DNA of 64,000 bases from LSCE01 sp050485425 (GTDB taxonomy: Bacteria > Pseudomonadota > Gammaproteobacteria > Nitrococcales > Aquisalimonadaceae): contig JBJHBJ010000001.1 of assembly GCA_050485425.1 (NCBI GenBank), positions 62,001 through 126,000 of the forward strand, given 5' to 3'. Numbering within the stretch: position 1 is the first letter of the stretch; the number at the start of each line of letters is the position of its first letter. The notes beneath the pieces were generated by a model. That model was given only the letters and a program-made list of their open reading frames with translations. It was not told the origin of the DNA and did no database searches. The position numbers were made by a program, and so were the translations under genes. This document shows, piece by piece, positions 16,263 through 24,416 of the stretch.

Positions 16263-17288
16263 CTACCAGCTGTAGCCCATGGTCAGCACATAGGCCTGGT
16301 CGGTCTTGCTGTTGCCGCTGGGCGGGGTGTTGTCGTAGTCCACATTCACCTGGGCGGTGCCGGTGACTCCGAACATCAGCGGAAAGCGGACGCCGGTCTG
16401 GGCGCTCACCACGAAGTCGTCCGCGTCTTCCAGGCTGACCAGCCCTTCCTGGCGATGAAAGAAGCGGATGCCGCCGCCGAACAGCCGCTCTTCATAGTCG
16501 AGCGCCCAGCGTCCGGCCGGGTTCGACTCGTTGTCCGCCTCGTAATAATCCTCGTTGACGTAACCGCCGCCGAGTTCGGCCGAAAGCTGGCGCTGCGCGG
16601 TATCGAAGAACTGGTAACCGAAACCGGCACCGACCGAGGTGCGCAACCGCAGGTCGCGGAAGCGGTCCTTGGCCAGCGAGACGTAGGAGTTCGCGTAAAT
16701 GCGCTCGGACAGGAAATGGTCGTAGCGTGCAGTGCCTTGGGCGTTGTCGCGGCTCAGTTCGCCGTCTTCCTTGGCCTGGTTGGCCTGACCGTCGAGACGG
16801 AACCGGTTGACGTTGGTGCGGGCCTCGAACGAGCCGTTAATGTTGTAGCTCTCGGTCCGGGTATTGCCGCGGGTCAGGGTGCCGCCGACGTTCAGGCCGC
16901 CGGTGGTACGGACCCGGTCCCGTGCCGGGGTGTCGGGCCCGCGGATCTGCGAGACGGCGGCCGTACGCAGCGTCACCGGCTCATCCAGATCGGTGGATAT
17001 CAGGCGGATCCGGCCGTCATCCGCTTTTTCCGCTCGGCCGATGATTTCCGTTCCGTCCTGCAGCAGTACCTGGATCACATCATCGGTGGACAGGGTGGCG
17101 ATGCGTTGCCAGGAAATCGTCACGGCCGCACGCGTGGCTTCCGGGCGGAATTCCATGGTCCCGCCGGTAACCTGGATAATGGTACCGGTCATGCGGTCGC
17201 CGTTGTCGAGGACCACAGTGTCGGCCTGGGCGACTCCGGCGGAAGCCAGCAGCAGGGCCATTGTGGCCAGGGGACGTCGAAGCGGCAT
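16263..17288 (-). CDS. DUF481 family outer-membrane protein (YdiY-like)
   Basis: The 341 residues start with a signal peptide ending GVAQAD. An N-terminal part of about 100 residues contains VLDNGDRMTGTIIQVTGGTM. A C-terminal beta-barrel of about 230 residues has repeated alternating strands (LNVGGTLTRGNTRTESYNIN, YANSYVSLAKDRFRDLRLRT) and ends GYSW with an aromatic residue. This matches DUF481, once called salt-induced outer membrane protein. It could suit a halophilic or osmotically stressed host, but that is inference. The GGAGG upstream of 17288 supports the start. Confidence 0.9.
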   Translation of the reverse strand: MPLRRPLATMALLLASAGVAQADTVVLDNGDRMTGTIIQVTGGTMEFRPEATRAAVTISWQRIATLSTDDVIQVLLQDGTEIIGRAEKADDGRIRLISTDLDEPVTLRTAAVSQIRGPDTPARDRVRTTGGLNVGGTLTRGNTRTESYNINGSFEARTNVNRFRLDGQANQAKEDGELSRDNAQGTARYDHFLSERIYANSYVSLAKDRFRDLRLRTSVGAGFGYQFFDTAQRQLSAELGGGYVNEDYYEADNESNPAGRWALDYEERLFGGGIRFFHRQEGLVSLEDADDFVVSAQTGVRFPLMFGVTGTAQVNVDYDNTPPSGNSKTDQAYVLTMGYSW

Positions 17289-17546
17289 GCAATATCCTCC
17301 TTCACGGTCGCGAAAACCGCAGCGTGGTGAGTGAACGGCGGGTGATCAGGGGGGTCACCCGTGCCCGAATGCGGGAAACGATTCTTTGACTGCAAAAGGC
17401 ACCTTACTACAGGTTCCGGGGGTGACAGGCAACCCGGCTCCTGATGGCGACGGCGGCCGGGTAGGGGGCGGGGCGGGCGGAATGTGGCGTAACCTGCCTG
17501 AAGATGAGTAGACTTGCGGCCTGGTTTCCCAGCAACTGAGAGCGTC

Positions 17547-18248
17547 GTGCCTGCCCAACTGCCGTTGAACATCCGCTGGAATGACGGCGCGAGCTTTGAG
17601 CATTTCGTCGCGGGACCGAATGCCCGTGCGCTGGGGGCCGTACGCCAGCTTCTGGGCGAGCGCGGCGCCCCCGCTGTCTACCTGTACGGCGAGGAAGGTG
17701 TCGGCAAGAGTCACCTGCTGCAGGCAGCCTGCCGGTTTTGCGGCCGGTCCGGGCAGCCGGGTTTCTACCTGCCATTGGCTCCGGCCGAGAACTGGCACCC
17801 CGGCATGCTGGAAGGACTGGAAAGCATGCGTCTGGTCGCCCTGGACGATCTGCACGCGATTGCCGGGGACCAGCTGCGTGAGGAAGCCGTTTTCCATCTG
17901 TTCAATCGTCTGCGGGATTCCGGAACCAGCCTGCTGATGGCAGCGGTGAGGCGTCCCGGCGACCTCGAATGGGCCTTGCCCGACCTGCGGTCACGACTGG
18001 CCTGGGGGCTGGTGGAGCGCCTCCAGCCGCTGGATGACGAGGCCTTGCTGGACGCGCTGCGGAAGCGGGCGGAGATGCGAGGCCTGGAACTGCCCGACGA
18101 GACCGCCCGCTACCTGCTCAGCCGTTTCCCGCGGCGGGCATCGACCCTGTTCCATCTGCTTGACCGGCTGGACCGCGCCGCGCTTGCGGCGCAACGGCGG
18201 TTGACCGTTCCCTTCGTGCGCACGGTGATCGAGCCACCAACCCGGTGA
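17547..18248 (+). CDS. hda: DnaA regulatory inactivator Hda
   Basis: Hda pairs with the DNA-loaded sliding clamp to stimulate ATP hydrolysis by DnaA. From GTG 17547 the protein is 233 residues, identical in length to E. coli Hda, and starts M-PAQLPLNIRWNDGASFEHF. The N-terminal QLPLNI is the clamp-binding peptide. The AAA+ core carries YLYGEEGVGKSHLLQA (Walker A), LVALDDLHAIAG (Walker B) and an arginine-bearing sensor region. A TTG at 17514 in the same frame is rejected because it adds unrelated residues. It is convergent with the DUF2069-wrbA-arsC genes, an order shared with relatives. Confidence 0.95.
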   Translation: MPAQLPLNIRWNDGASFEHFVAGPNARALGAVRQLLGERGAPAVYLYGEEGVGKSHLLQAACRFCGRSGQPGFYLPLAPAENWHPGMLEGLESMRLVALDDLHAIAGDQLREEAVFHLFNRLRDSGTSLLMAAVRRPGDLEWALPDLRSRLAWGLVERLQPLDDEALLDALRKRAEMRGLELPDETARYLLSRFPRRASTLFHLLDRLDRAALAAQRRLTVPFVRTVIEPPTR

Positions 18249-18251
18249 CGA

Positions 18252-18614
18252 TTACGTTTGAACGGCCCGCTTGGCCAGTTGGATGTAGAGCAGACAGCCC
18301 GCGAACAGACCGAGGCTCAGGGCGATTTCCAGTCCTCCGAGCCAGCGCAGTATGCCTTCGTTCCACGCGGCAGCCACGCCGTGGGCAAAGTAGAGGACGG
18401 ACAGCAGGCTGGTCCAGGCAACCGTGTAGCGGCGGCCGTGCAGCAGTCCGCGCAGCGGGAGCAGCAACGGCAGCACCAGCAAGACCAGCAGCGGAGCCAC
18501 GTAGCCGCTGTTGGCGGGGGGCGACAGCCAGACAATCCACAGCGTCAGCAGCAGGATCAAGCCCAGCAGGCAACTGACGATGAGGCCATGGGCCAGACGC
18601 ATTTCCCGGCTCAC
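18252..18614 (-). CDS. DUF2069 inner-membrane protein
   Basis: A 120-residue protein with about four hydrophobic helices, including SCLLGLILLLTLWIVWL and VAPLLVLLVLPLLLPLRGLL. Its length and pattern match DUF2069. It starts at GTG 18614, overlapping the wrbA stop (GTGA), so it is coupled to wrbA. Function unknown. Confidence 0.9.
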   Translation of the reverse strand: MSREMRLAHGLIVSCLLGLILLLTLWIVWLSPPANSGYVAPLLVLLVLPLLLPLRGLLHGRRYTVAWTSLLSVLYFAHGVAAAWNEGILRWLGGLEIALSLGLFAGCLLYIQLAKRAVQT

Positions 18615-19219
18615 GCGCGGCGCCCCCTCTTCAGGGCGACGGCGGCCTCGGCGAGACGCCTGCCCAACGCCCGGCAGAGCTCCGCTTCGTCGTCGGTGAC
18701 CGGCCGGTCACCTTCGCTGCCGGCATGGTGACTCGGCCCATAGGGCGTACCGCCGCTGCGGGTGCGCATCAGCGCCGCTTCGGTGTAGGGCACGCCAGTG
18801 ATCAGCATGCCGTGATGGAGCAGGGGGATCATCATGGTGAGCAACGTACTTTCCTGTCCCCCGTGGAGGGAGCCGGTGGAGGTGAACACGGCCGCCGGCT
18901 TGCCGGCCAGCGCGCCCGAGAGCCAGAGTCCGGAGGTACTGTCCAGCACGTGCTTCAGCGGTGCTGCCATGTTGCCGAAACGGGTCGGGCTGCCCAACGC
19001 CAGCCCGTCACAGCTTTCCAGCTCGTCCAGGCTCAGGTAGGGCGGGCCCTCTTCCGGGATTTCCGGGGCCGTCTGCTCGCTCACCGGGGATACCGGGGGC
19101 ACGGTACGCAGCACGGCCTCGGCGCTGGCCACGGTTTCCACGCCGCGTACGATCTGCTCGGCCAGCGTCCGGGTGGCTCCGGTCCGGCTGTAGTAGAGAA
19201 CAAGGATGCTGGCTGGCAT
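18611..19219 (-). CDS. wrbA: NAD(P)H:quinone oxidoreductase, WrbA/flavodoxin family
   Basis: This FMN protein performs two-electron quinone reduction. The 202 residues begin ILVLYYSRTGATRTLAEQI, the flavodoxin phosphate loop. LALGSPTRFGNMAAPLKHVLD and FTSTGSLHGGQESTLLTMM are characteristic of WrbA. It lies 12 bp after the arsC-like stop and overlaps the DUF2069 gene, forming a three-gene unit. Confidence 0.93.
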   Translation of the reverse strand: MPASILVLYYSRTGATRTLAEQIVRGVETVASAEAVLRTVPPVSPVSEQTAPEIPEEGPPYLSLDELESCDGLALGSPTRFGNMAAPLKHVLDSTSGLWLSGALAGKPAAVFTSTGSLHGGQESTLLTMMIPLLHHGMLITGVPYTEAALMRTRSGGTPYGPSHHAGSEGDRPVTDDEAELCRALGRRLAEAAVALKRGRRA

Positions 19220-19231
19220 GGTGGTTTCCGC

Positions 19232-19579
19232 TCAGAGTATGTCGAGCACGTTCTCCGGCGGGCGACCCAGGACGGCACGTGCGCCATGGACCACGACCGG
19301 ACGTTCCATCAGCTTCGGATAGCTGTGTATTGCCTCCAGCACCCGGGCCTCGTCGGGTTCACCCTGGTCCAGGCCGGAGACCGCGAAATCCGGCTCCTTT
19401 CTGCGCACCAGGTCGATGGCCTCGATGCCCAGTTTGCCCATCAGGTCGCGGAGTTCCTCCACCGAGGGCGGGGTCTTCAGGTATTCGATCACTTCGGGTT
19501 CGATGCCGCGTTCGCGGATCAGCGCCAGGGTCTGGCGGGATTTTGAGCAGCGGGGGTTGTGGTAGATTCTGATAGACAT
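19232..19579 (-). CDS. ArsC/Spx family glutaredoxin-like reductase (YfgD-like)
   Basis: A 115-residue protein starting MSIRIYHNPRCSKSRQTL, with the single active-site Cys11 in the ArsC-type loop. The remainder (YPKLMERPVVVHGARAVLGR) keeps the conserved arginine-bearing substrate loop. It is annotated in relatives as glutaredoxin-dependent arsenate reductase, but the housekeeping position next to wrbA and hda matches E. coli yfgD, whose physiological substrate is uncertain. No ars operon genes are nearby. Confidence 0.9.
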   Translation of the reverse strand: MSIRIYHNPRCSKSRQTLALIRERGIEPEVIEYLKTPPSVEELRDLMGKLGIEAIDLVRRKEPDFAVSGLDQGEPDEARVLEAIHSYPKLMERPVVVHGARAVLGRPPENVLDIL

Positions 19580-19719
19580 AACTGCTAGGACTCGGTGCCG
19601 GCTGGAGCCGGGAATTGTACGGCAGCATGGCGGCCTTCCCAAGGGGGACACCACCGGGGTGACCGCTGCCTGCTCCGTTCCGAGGTTCATCGTTCAAGGC
19701 TGCAGGCAGGATTCACGCC

Positions 19720-21105
19720 ATGAATAGCTCGTTCGCCACCAGGTTCAAGGCGCTCAGTGACTGGCCGACGCTGACGGCGGAGGTGCGGCTCGCCTTGACC
19801 GAGTTCGTTGCCTTCTGGCGCTATCTGATTCGCCGCTTCATCGACGATGAATGCCTGCACAGCGCGGCCACACTGGCCTATACCACGCTGCTGTCACTGG
19901 TGCCGCTGTTCGCGGTCAGCTTCGCGCTGTTTACCGCTTTTCCGGTATTCGCAGACATGAACGAGCGGGTACAGGAATTCCTGATCCGCAACCTGGTTCC
20001 GGCTTCCGGCGAGGTGGTGCAGGACTATATCCAGCGTTTCGCCGGGCGGGCGGCGGGCCTGACGCTGGCCGGCCTGGTCGGTATTTCGGTGACCGCCATA
20101 CTGATGATGGCAGCCATTGACCGGACGCTGAATCGCATCTGGCGGGTGACCCGCCGACGCCCTCCGGTGCAGAGCTTCATGGTCTACTGGGCGGTGATCA
20201 CCGTGGGACCGCTGCTGGTGGCGATCAGCCTGGCGGCTTCCTCCTACGTCACCGTGCTTGCCGAATACACCGATGCGCTGGATGCTGGCCAGTTGCAGAC
20301 CTGGGCGCTGGAAGCGGCGCCGGTCGTGGCCGTCATTCTGGCCTTCGGTTTCCTCTACAGCGCTGTGCCGAACCGGCGTATCTCGCTCTGGCATGCCGCT
20401 GCCGGTGCAGCGTTCGCGGCGCTGCTGTTTGAATTCGCCAAACGTGCCTTTGCGTTGTTCGTGACCAATTTCCCCACCTACGAGGCCATTTACGGTGCGC
20501 TTGCCACCTTGCCCATCCTGCTGGTCTGGATCTACCTGTCCTGGGTGATCGTCCTGCTGGGTGCCGAATTCACCCAGGCGCTGAGCGGTTTCCGGGTAGG
20601 GCGCGCGGGGACATTCACGGATCCGCGGCTGGCGCTGGTGCTGGCGGTGCGGCTGACGGGCGATTTCTGGCAGGCGCAGCAGCAGGGCAGGGCCCTGCGG
20701 CGGGAAGACATACTCCGACTGGAACCGGATGCCGGTGAAACCGCGGTGGCGCAGGCGCTGGAAGCGCTGGAGCACGCGCGGGTGATCCGCCGTACCGATG
20801 ACGGCGCCTGGGTGCTGGTGCGTGATCCGTCCAGCTACACGGTCCTGGACCTGTACCGCGATCACCCCTTCGTGCTGGGCAAGCTGCCGTCCTCCCTCGC
20901 CGAGCGCGATCACTGGAACCAGGGATTGGCGGAGTTGCTCGCCGAGGCGATGGCCGGCGTCGAGGAGGCGCTGGCCACGCCGGTCAAGGAGGTGTTCCGG
21001 CGGAAGCCCGAGGAAACGTCCGCCGACACGCCGTCGGATCGGGGCAGGCCGGGAGAGCCACCCTATCCGGTTGATGAACCGCGACAGGCAGGAGGAGAAC
21101 CATGA
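19720..21105 (+). CDS. YihY/BrkB family inner-membrane protein
   Basis: The 461 residues contain the YihY domain (about 30-290) with six membrane helices. Typical segments are HSAATLAYTTLLSLVPLFAV, LMMAAIDRTLNRIW, SFMVYWAVITVGPLL and YLSWVIVLLGAEFTQAL. A C-terminal region of about 130 residues with winged-helix character (DILRLEPDAGETAVAQALEA) follows, then a disordered acidic/Pro tail. This long form is common in Gammaproteobacteria. Its transport or division role is not settled. The stop overlaps the acylphosphatase start. Confidence 0.92.
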   Translation: MNSSFATRFKALSDWPTLTAEVRLALTEFVAFWRYLIRRFIDDECLHSAATLAYTTLLSLVPLFAVSFALFTAFPVFADMNERVQEFLIRNLVPASGEVVQDYIQRFAGRAAGLTLAGLVGISVTAILMMAAIDRTLNRIWRVTRRRPPVQSFMVYWAVITVGPLLVAISLAASSYVTVLAEYTDALDAGQLQTWALEAAPVVAVILAFGFLYSAVPNRRISLWHAAAGAAFAALLFEFAKRAFALFVTNFPTYEAIYGALATLPILLVWIYLSWVIVLLGAEFTQALSGFRVGRAGTFTDPRLALVLAVRLTGDFWQAQQQGRALRREDILRLEPDAGETAVAQALEALEHARVIRRTDDGAWVLVRDPSSYTVLDLYRDHPFVLGKLPSSLAERDHWNQGLAELLAEAMAGVEEALATPVKEVFRRKPEETSADTPSDRGRPGEPPYPVDEPRQAGGEP

Positions 21106-21377
21106 CCGAGCGCTGTATGCGCTGCGTTGTAGAGGGCCATGTACAGGGTGTGTGGTTTCGGGCAGGGACCCGGGAGGAAGCGTTGCGCCTGGGGCTGCAG
21201 GGTTATGCGCGAAACTTGCCGGACGGGCGGGTGGAAGTCCTGGCCTGCGGCGAGGAACGGGCGCTGGAACGCCTGCAGGACTGGTTGCGGCAGGGCACGC
21301 CGCAGGCCAGGGTGGAACGCGTGCAGTGCGAGGGCTTGTCGTACGCCCCTCCGGGGTCGGGGTTTGAAATCCGGTAG
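21102..21377 (+). CDS. acyP: Acylphosphatase
   Basis: Hydrolyses acyl phosphates such as acetyl phosphate or carbamoyl phosphate. The 91 residues contain the signature GHVQGVWFRAGTREEA, with the catalytic Arg in GVWFR, and the Asn in YARNLPDGRVEV. The ATG overlaps the yihY stop (ATGA), so the two genes are translationally coupled. Confidence 0.95.
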   Translation: MTERCMRCVVEGHVQGVWFRAGTREEALRLGLQGYARNLPDGRVEVLACGEERALERLQDWLRQGTPQARVERVQCEGLSYAPPGSGFEIR

Positions 21378-21540
21378 ACGCAGTCCCGTCGCCAGCGGGC
21401 GTTGCCGGCAACGGGAAGCGTGCAGGCCTGTCGTGTCCGGGGTTTTATGCCGCCGGGCACGGATTCGGGCAGTGTTTCCTTTACCCCCGGCTCGATCCAT
21501 GGAAACATATTGGGCGCATTTTGGCCGGCGCAGGGCTCTT

Positions 21541-21561
21541 GGGAATTGAACAGCGCTTCCC
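21541..21561 (-). repeat. Dispersed short repeat (GGAAGCGCTGAT family), partial copy
   Basis: On the minus strand this reads GGGAAGCGCTGTTCAATTCCC, matching the first ~20 bases of the family. It lies in the 264-bp gap between the acylphosphatase and cytochrome genes. I see nothing else convincing in that gap. Confidence 0.6.
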
Positions 21562-21641
21562 TTGGGCAGGCGGTCCTCACCGCAGGCACCAGGCGGCGGC
21601 GCGTCTCAAACGCTTACGAAGAATTGTCGAGAGAATGACGT

Positions 21642-21968
21642 ATGAAATTTAAGTATGTCTTGTGCGCGGCCATGCTGGGTGGACTGGCCGTGACGGGGGC
21701 GGCGCAGGCAGATGCCGACGGCGACGTGACCCGCGGCCAGCAACTCGCCGAAACCTGCATGGGCTGTCACGCGGTGGAGGGGCTGCGCAATGCCTACCCG
21801 TCCTATCGTGTGCCGAAGATCGGCGGCCAGACCGCGCAGTACATCTTCAACTCGCTGGTGGCCTATCAGGAGGGTACCCGGGCGCATCCCACGATGCGGG
21901 CACAGGCAGGCAGCCTGAGCGAGCAGGAAATGCGTGATATCGCCGCGTTCTTCGCGCAGGAACGCTAG
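21642..21968 (+). CDS. Small class I cytochrome c
   Basis: The 108-residue protein has a Sec signal peptide ending AAQAD and a single heme site CMGCH (residues 39-43). HPTMRAQAG near the C-terminal half probably provides the axial Met. Its size and fold pattern fit the cytochrome c4/c5/c554-like monoheme group, a periplasmic electron carrier. The next gene is a paralogue 32 bp downstream, so the pair probably forms one transcript. Their redox partners are not encoded in the window. Confidence 0.93.
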   Translation: MKFKYVLCAAMLGGLAVTGAAQADADGDVTRGQQLAETCMGCHAVEGLRNAYPSYRVPKIGGQTAQYIFNSLVAYQEGTRAHPTMRAQAGSLSEQEMRDIAAFFAQER

Positions 21969-22000
21969 GCGCTCATACGGTCGGGTACAGAGGCACTATC

Positions 22001-22342
22001 ATGAAACGGTTTTTTCTTGTTGCAATCGCAAGCCTGTTGATATTCGCGGCAAGCCAGGCCTCCGCCATCCAGCGCGGTGATCCGCAGCGGGGCGAGTCGC
22101 TGGCCGAGGCCTGCATGGCCTGTCATTCCGCCGATGCGGTCCGGAACAATCCGGAATGGCCGCGCCTGCACGGCCAGTACCACGAATACCTGGTCCAGGC
22201 GCTGCGCGCCTACAAGCGCGGCGATCGGGAAAATGCGCTGATGCAGCAGCAGGTGCAGGGTCTCTCCCTGCAGGACAAGCGCGATCTGGCCGCCTGGTTC
22301 TCGCAGCAGGAAGGCGAGCTGTACGTTCCGCGCCGCCAGTAG
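22001..22342 (+). CDS. Small class I cytochrome c, paralogue of the upstream gene
   Basis: The 113 residues have a signal peptide (hydrophobic SLLIFAAS, cleavage near ASA) and one heme motif CMACH at 38-42. RLHGQYHEYLVQALRAYK and the Met-containing NALMQQQVQGLSLQDK correspond to positions in the preceding cytochrome (IGGQTAQYIFNSLVAYQ), so this is a tandem duplication that has diverged. An AGAGG precedes the ATG. A perfect 9-bp hairpin follows the stop. Confidence 0.93.
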   Translation: MKRFFLVAIASLLIFAASQASAIQRGDPQRGESLAEACMACHSADAVRNNPEWPRLHGQYHEYLVQALRAYKRGDRENALMQQQVQGLSLQDKRDLAAWFSQQEGELYVPRRQ

Positions 22343-22371
22343 TTGCCCGGCCGGGGCCGGTGCGATCGGAC

Positions 22372-22394
22372 AACGGGGCCTGCGAGGCCCCGTT
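22372..22394. terminator. Hairpin between convergent cytochrome and diguanylate cyclase genes
   Basis: AACGGGGCC (22372-22380) pairs perfectly with GGCCCCGTT (22386-22394) across a five-base loop. No strong T tract follows on either strand, so efficiency as an intrinsic terminator is uncertain. Its position between convergent genes fits a bidirectional role. Confidence 0.55.
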
Positions 22395-22441
22395 CACGTA
22401 TGCGCTGACGGCCGCTGCTCGCAGGGTTGCCGGGACGGGCC

Positions 22442-23794
22442 CTACGCTGCGCCGGCGGACTCCACCATCACGCGGTTACGTCCTGATCTCTTGGCCCGGT
22501 ACATCGCCTGGTCCCCGCGACCGAACAACGTCTCGGCGGTGTCCGACTTGCGCCAGGTTGCGACACCGAACGAGATGGTGATCGGGATACGCTCCTTGCT
22601 CGCGTGAAAGGGTTGCTCGGAGAGGGCGACGCGGAGCCGGTCTGCCAGTTGCCGGGCCAGGGACGGGTCCGCGCCGGGTAGAATCACCACGAACTCCTCC
22701 CCGCCGTACCGTGCAAGCAAATCGCTTTGCCGGATATTCGCCTGGAGGATTCCCGCCACGCTCCGTAGCACCCGGTCGCCGGTCTGGTGGCCGAAGCGGT
22801 CATTGATGGCTTTGAAGTTATCGACATCGCCGACCAGCAGGGAAAGCGGGCCGTCGCCTTGCCGGCAGCGTTCCATTTCCTGTTCCAGGCGTCTCTCGTA
22901 GGCGTGCCGGTTCGGCAGGCCTGTCAACGCGTCGAGATCCGCCATCCGCTGCTCGAGGGCGAGGTTCTCGCGCAGCGTTTCCAGTTCGCTCTCGGAACTG
23001 GCGATCCGGCGATTCAGCGATGCGACCTGCTCGGCAAGCACCGTCTGACGGTCCTGTTTGCAGCGCTGGTAGTAGTCCAGGTGCTGGATGATGCCGTTCA
23101 ACTGTTCACTGATTACCGAACGCAGCGCCCACGGGTCGCCGGCGTTGTTCATCGAGGTGCGAATGGCCTCCACGCGGACGTTGATGTCGGCGTTCAATTG
23201 CCGGCATTCGTCATCCTCCGTTGCATGGTTCTCGTCGCAGGCGTGCAGGAAGCGGTGTATGTGGTCCAGTTGTCCGGCGATCTGGTTGAGGAAGGTTTCC
23301 AGCTTGGCATTTTCCAGTGAGGCGGTTTGCCGGATCAACTCTGCAGCGTTTGCCAGCAGGGGGGCGAGTCCGCTCAACTCCAGAGGCTGGTCCAGCGCCT
23401 TTCGCAGTTCCCGGAGTTCGGGCTCCAGGCACAAGGGGACGGGTAGGGCGTCCAGTAGCGCCCGCAACTGCTGCTGGACCTCTGCCAGGTTGTCGGAGGC
23501 CTCGCCTTTATGTGGTCTGGCCGCATTGAGCCCGGCCAGACGGGTCAGCCATGAGCCGTTGGCCGGGTCGTCCTCCCTGGGTGCGGCGGCGGGGGGTTCC
23601 CGCTGATCCTGCGCCAGCAGGGTGTTGCTCACCGTCTCCAGTGCCGATTCCAGCCCGGAACGGTTGACGACGGCGTCCTTCATGGCATCCAGGGCACGAT
23701 CGAGGTCGGCAGAGCGGCCACGAGCCGCAAGAGTGACGCGCAGCAGGCAGCGGCGCAGCAATTCCTCCTCCTGGCCGGGTGCGTAATCGGACAT
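22442..23794 (-). CDS. Cytoplasmic GGDEF diguanylate cyclase
   Basis: The 450-residue protein makes c-di-GMP. About 270 N-terminal residues are helical and partly coiled-coil (SLNRRIASSESELETLRENL). They lack membrane segments and probably act as a sensory or dimerisation region. The GGDEF domain starts near DALTGLPNRHAYE and has the intact active site GGEEF (about 363-367). The inhibitory RxxD site (RQSD) lies shortly before it, so activity is probably product-inhibited. The ATG at 23794 follows GGGGAGG; the frame stays open upstream but has no better start. Confidence 0.93.
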   Translation of the reverse strand: MSDYAPGQEEELLRRCLLRVTLAARGRSADLDRALDAMKDAVVNRSGLESALETVSNTLLAQDQREPPAAAPREDDPANGSWLTRLAGLNAARPHKGEASDNLAEVQQQLRALLDALPVPLCLEPELRELRKALDQPLELSGLAPLLANAAELIRQTASLENAKLETFLNQIAGQLDHIHRFLHACDENHATEDDECRQLNADINVRVEAIRTSMNNAGDPWALRSVISEQLNGIIQHLDYYQRCKQDRQTVLAEQVASLNRRIASSESELETLRENLALEQRMADLDALTGLPNRHAYERRLEQEMERCRQGDGPLSLLVGDVDNFKAINDRFGHQTGDRVLRSVAGILQANIRQSDLLARYGGEEFVVILPGADPSLARQLADRLRVALSEQPFHASKERIPITISFGVATWRKSDTAETLFGRGDQAMYRAKRSGRNRVMVESAGAA

Positions 23795-23974
23795 CAAACC
23801 TCCCCATCCACTTCGGAGGCGGGGCGCTCTGTTCTGTCGGTCCCTCGTGCCGAGAACTCCCGGCCCCGCCGCGGGTCTTGTCATTCAGCTATGATAGGCT
23901 TCCTTGAGCCGCCAAATCATGTCTCAGGTCACGAAATGGTGGCTGGTGGGGCATTATCGTGTACGGGAGACGGC

Positions 23975-24361
23975 ATGCGTTATCTGCTTCTGATTGCTCA
24001 CGGCAGCCGGCGAGAAGCGTCCAATGATGAAATCCGCACGTTGACCAGGGCACTTGAGACGCGAGCCGGGTCGACGTTCGATGGTGTGTGTTGCGGCTTT
24101 CTGGAGCTGGCAAGGCCCGGCATTGGCGAGGCGGTGGATCAATGTGTGGCGGCGGGCGCTACGGAAGTGCTGGTGCTGCCGTATTTCCTTTCGGCAGGCA
24201 GGCATGTCGTGGAGGATATCCCGGCGGATCTGGAACCCAAGCGCCGGCAGTATCCCCGGATCTCCATTCGGCTGCTGGATTACGTCGGCGCCTCCGACGC
24301 CATGCTCGATCTGCTGGCCCGGCTGGCGGGCGACGAGGCCGCAAGAAAGGATTCCGCCTGA
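23975..24361 (+). CDS. cbiX: CbiX-type small sirohydrochlorin chelatase-like protein
   Basis: A 128-residue single-domain chelatase of the CbiX(S) type. Two metal-binding histidines are visible in LLIAHGSRREASNDE and in LPYFLSAGRHVVEDIP. Half-length CbiX works as a homodimer that inserts cobalt or iron into sirohydrochlorin. No cobalamin genes are nearby, so it could serve siroheme or be a relic; the metal cannot be inferred. The ATG at 23975 has GGGAGA upstream. A dispersed repeat begins directly after the stop. Confidence 0.88.
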   Translation: MRYLLLIAHGSRREASNDEIRTLTRALETRAGSTFDGVCCGFLELARPGIGEAVDQCVAAGATEVLVLPYFLSAGRHVVEDIPADLEPKRRQYPRISIRLLDYVGASDAMLDLLARLAGDEAARKDSA

Positions 24362-24362
24362 G

Positions 24363-24392
24363 GGAAGCGCTGATCAATTCCCGCGAACGTGA
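24363..24392 (+). repeat. Dispersed short repeat (GGAAGCGCTGAT family), plus orientation
   Basis: This copy reads GGAAGCGCTGATCAATTCCC followed by GCGAACGTGA and begins two bases after the cbiX stop. I used it as the reference for the other copies because it is clean and lies outside coding sequence. Confidence 0.75.
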
Positions 24393-24416
24393 GAACCCAT
24401 CAAGGCTTCCCGGTGG

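Noticed and set aside
19232..19579. Arsenic-resistance locus
   Set aside because: The ArsC-like gene is single, next to wrbA and hda as in housekeeping yfgD loci; no arsR, arsB or acr3.
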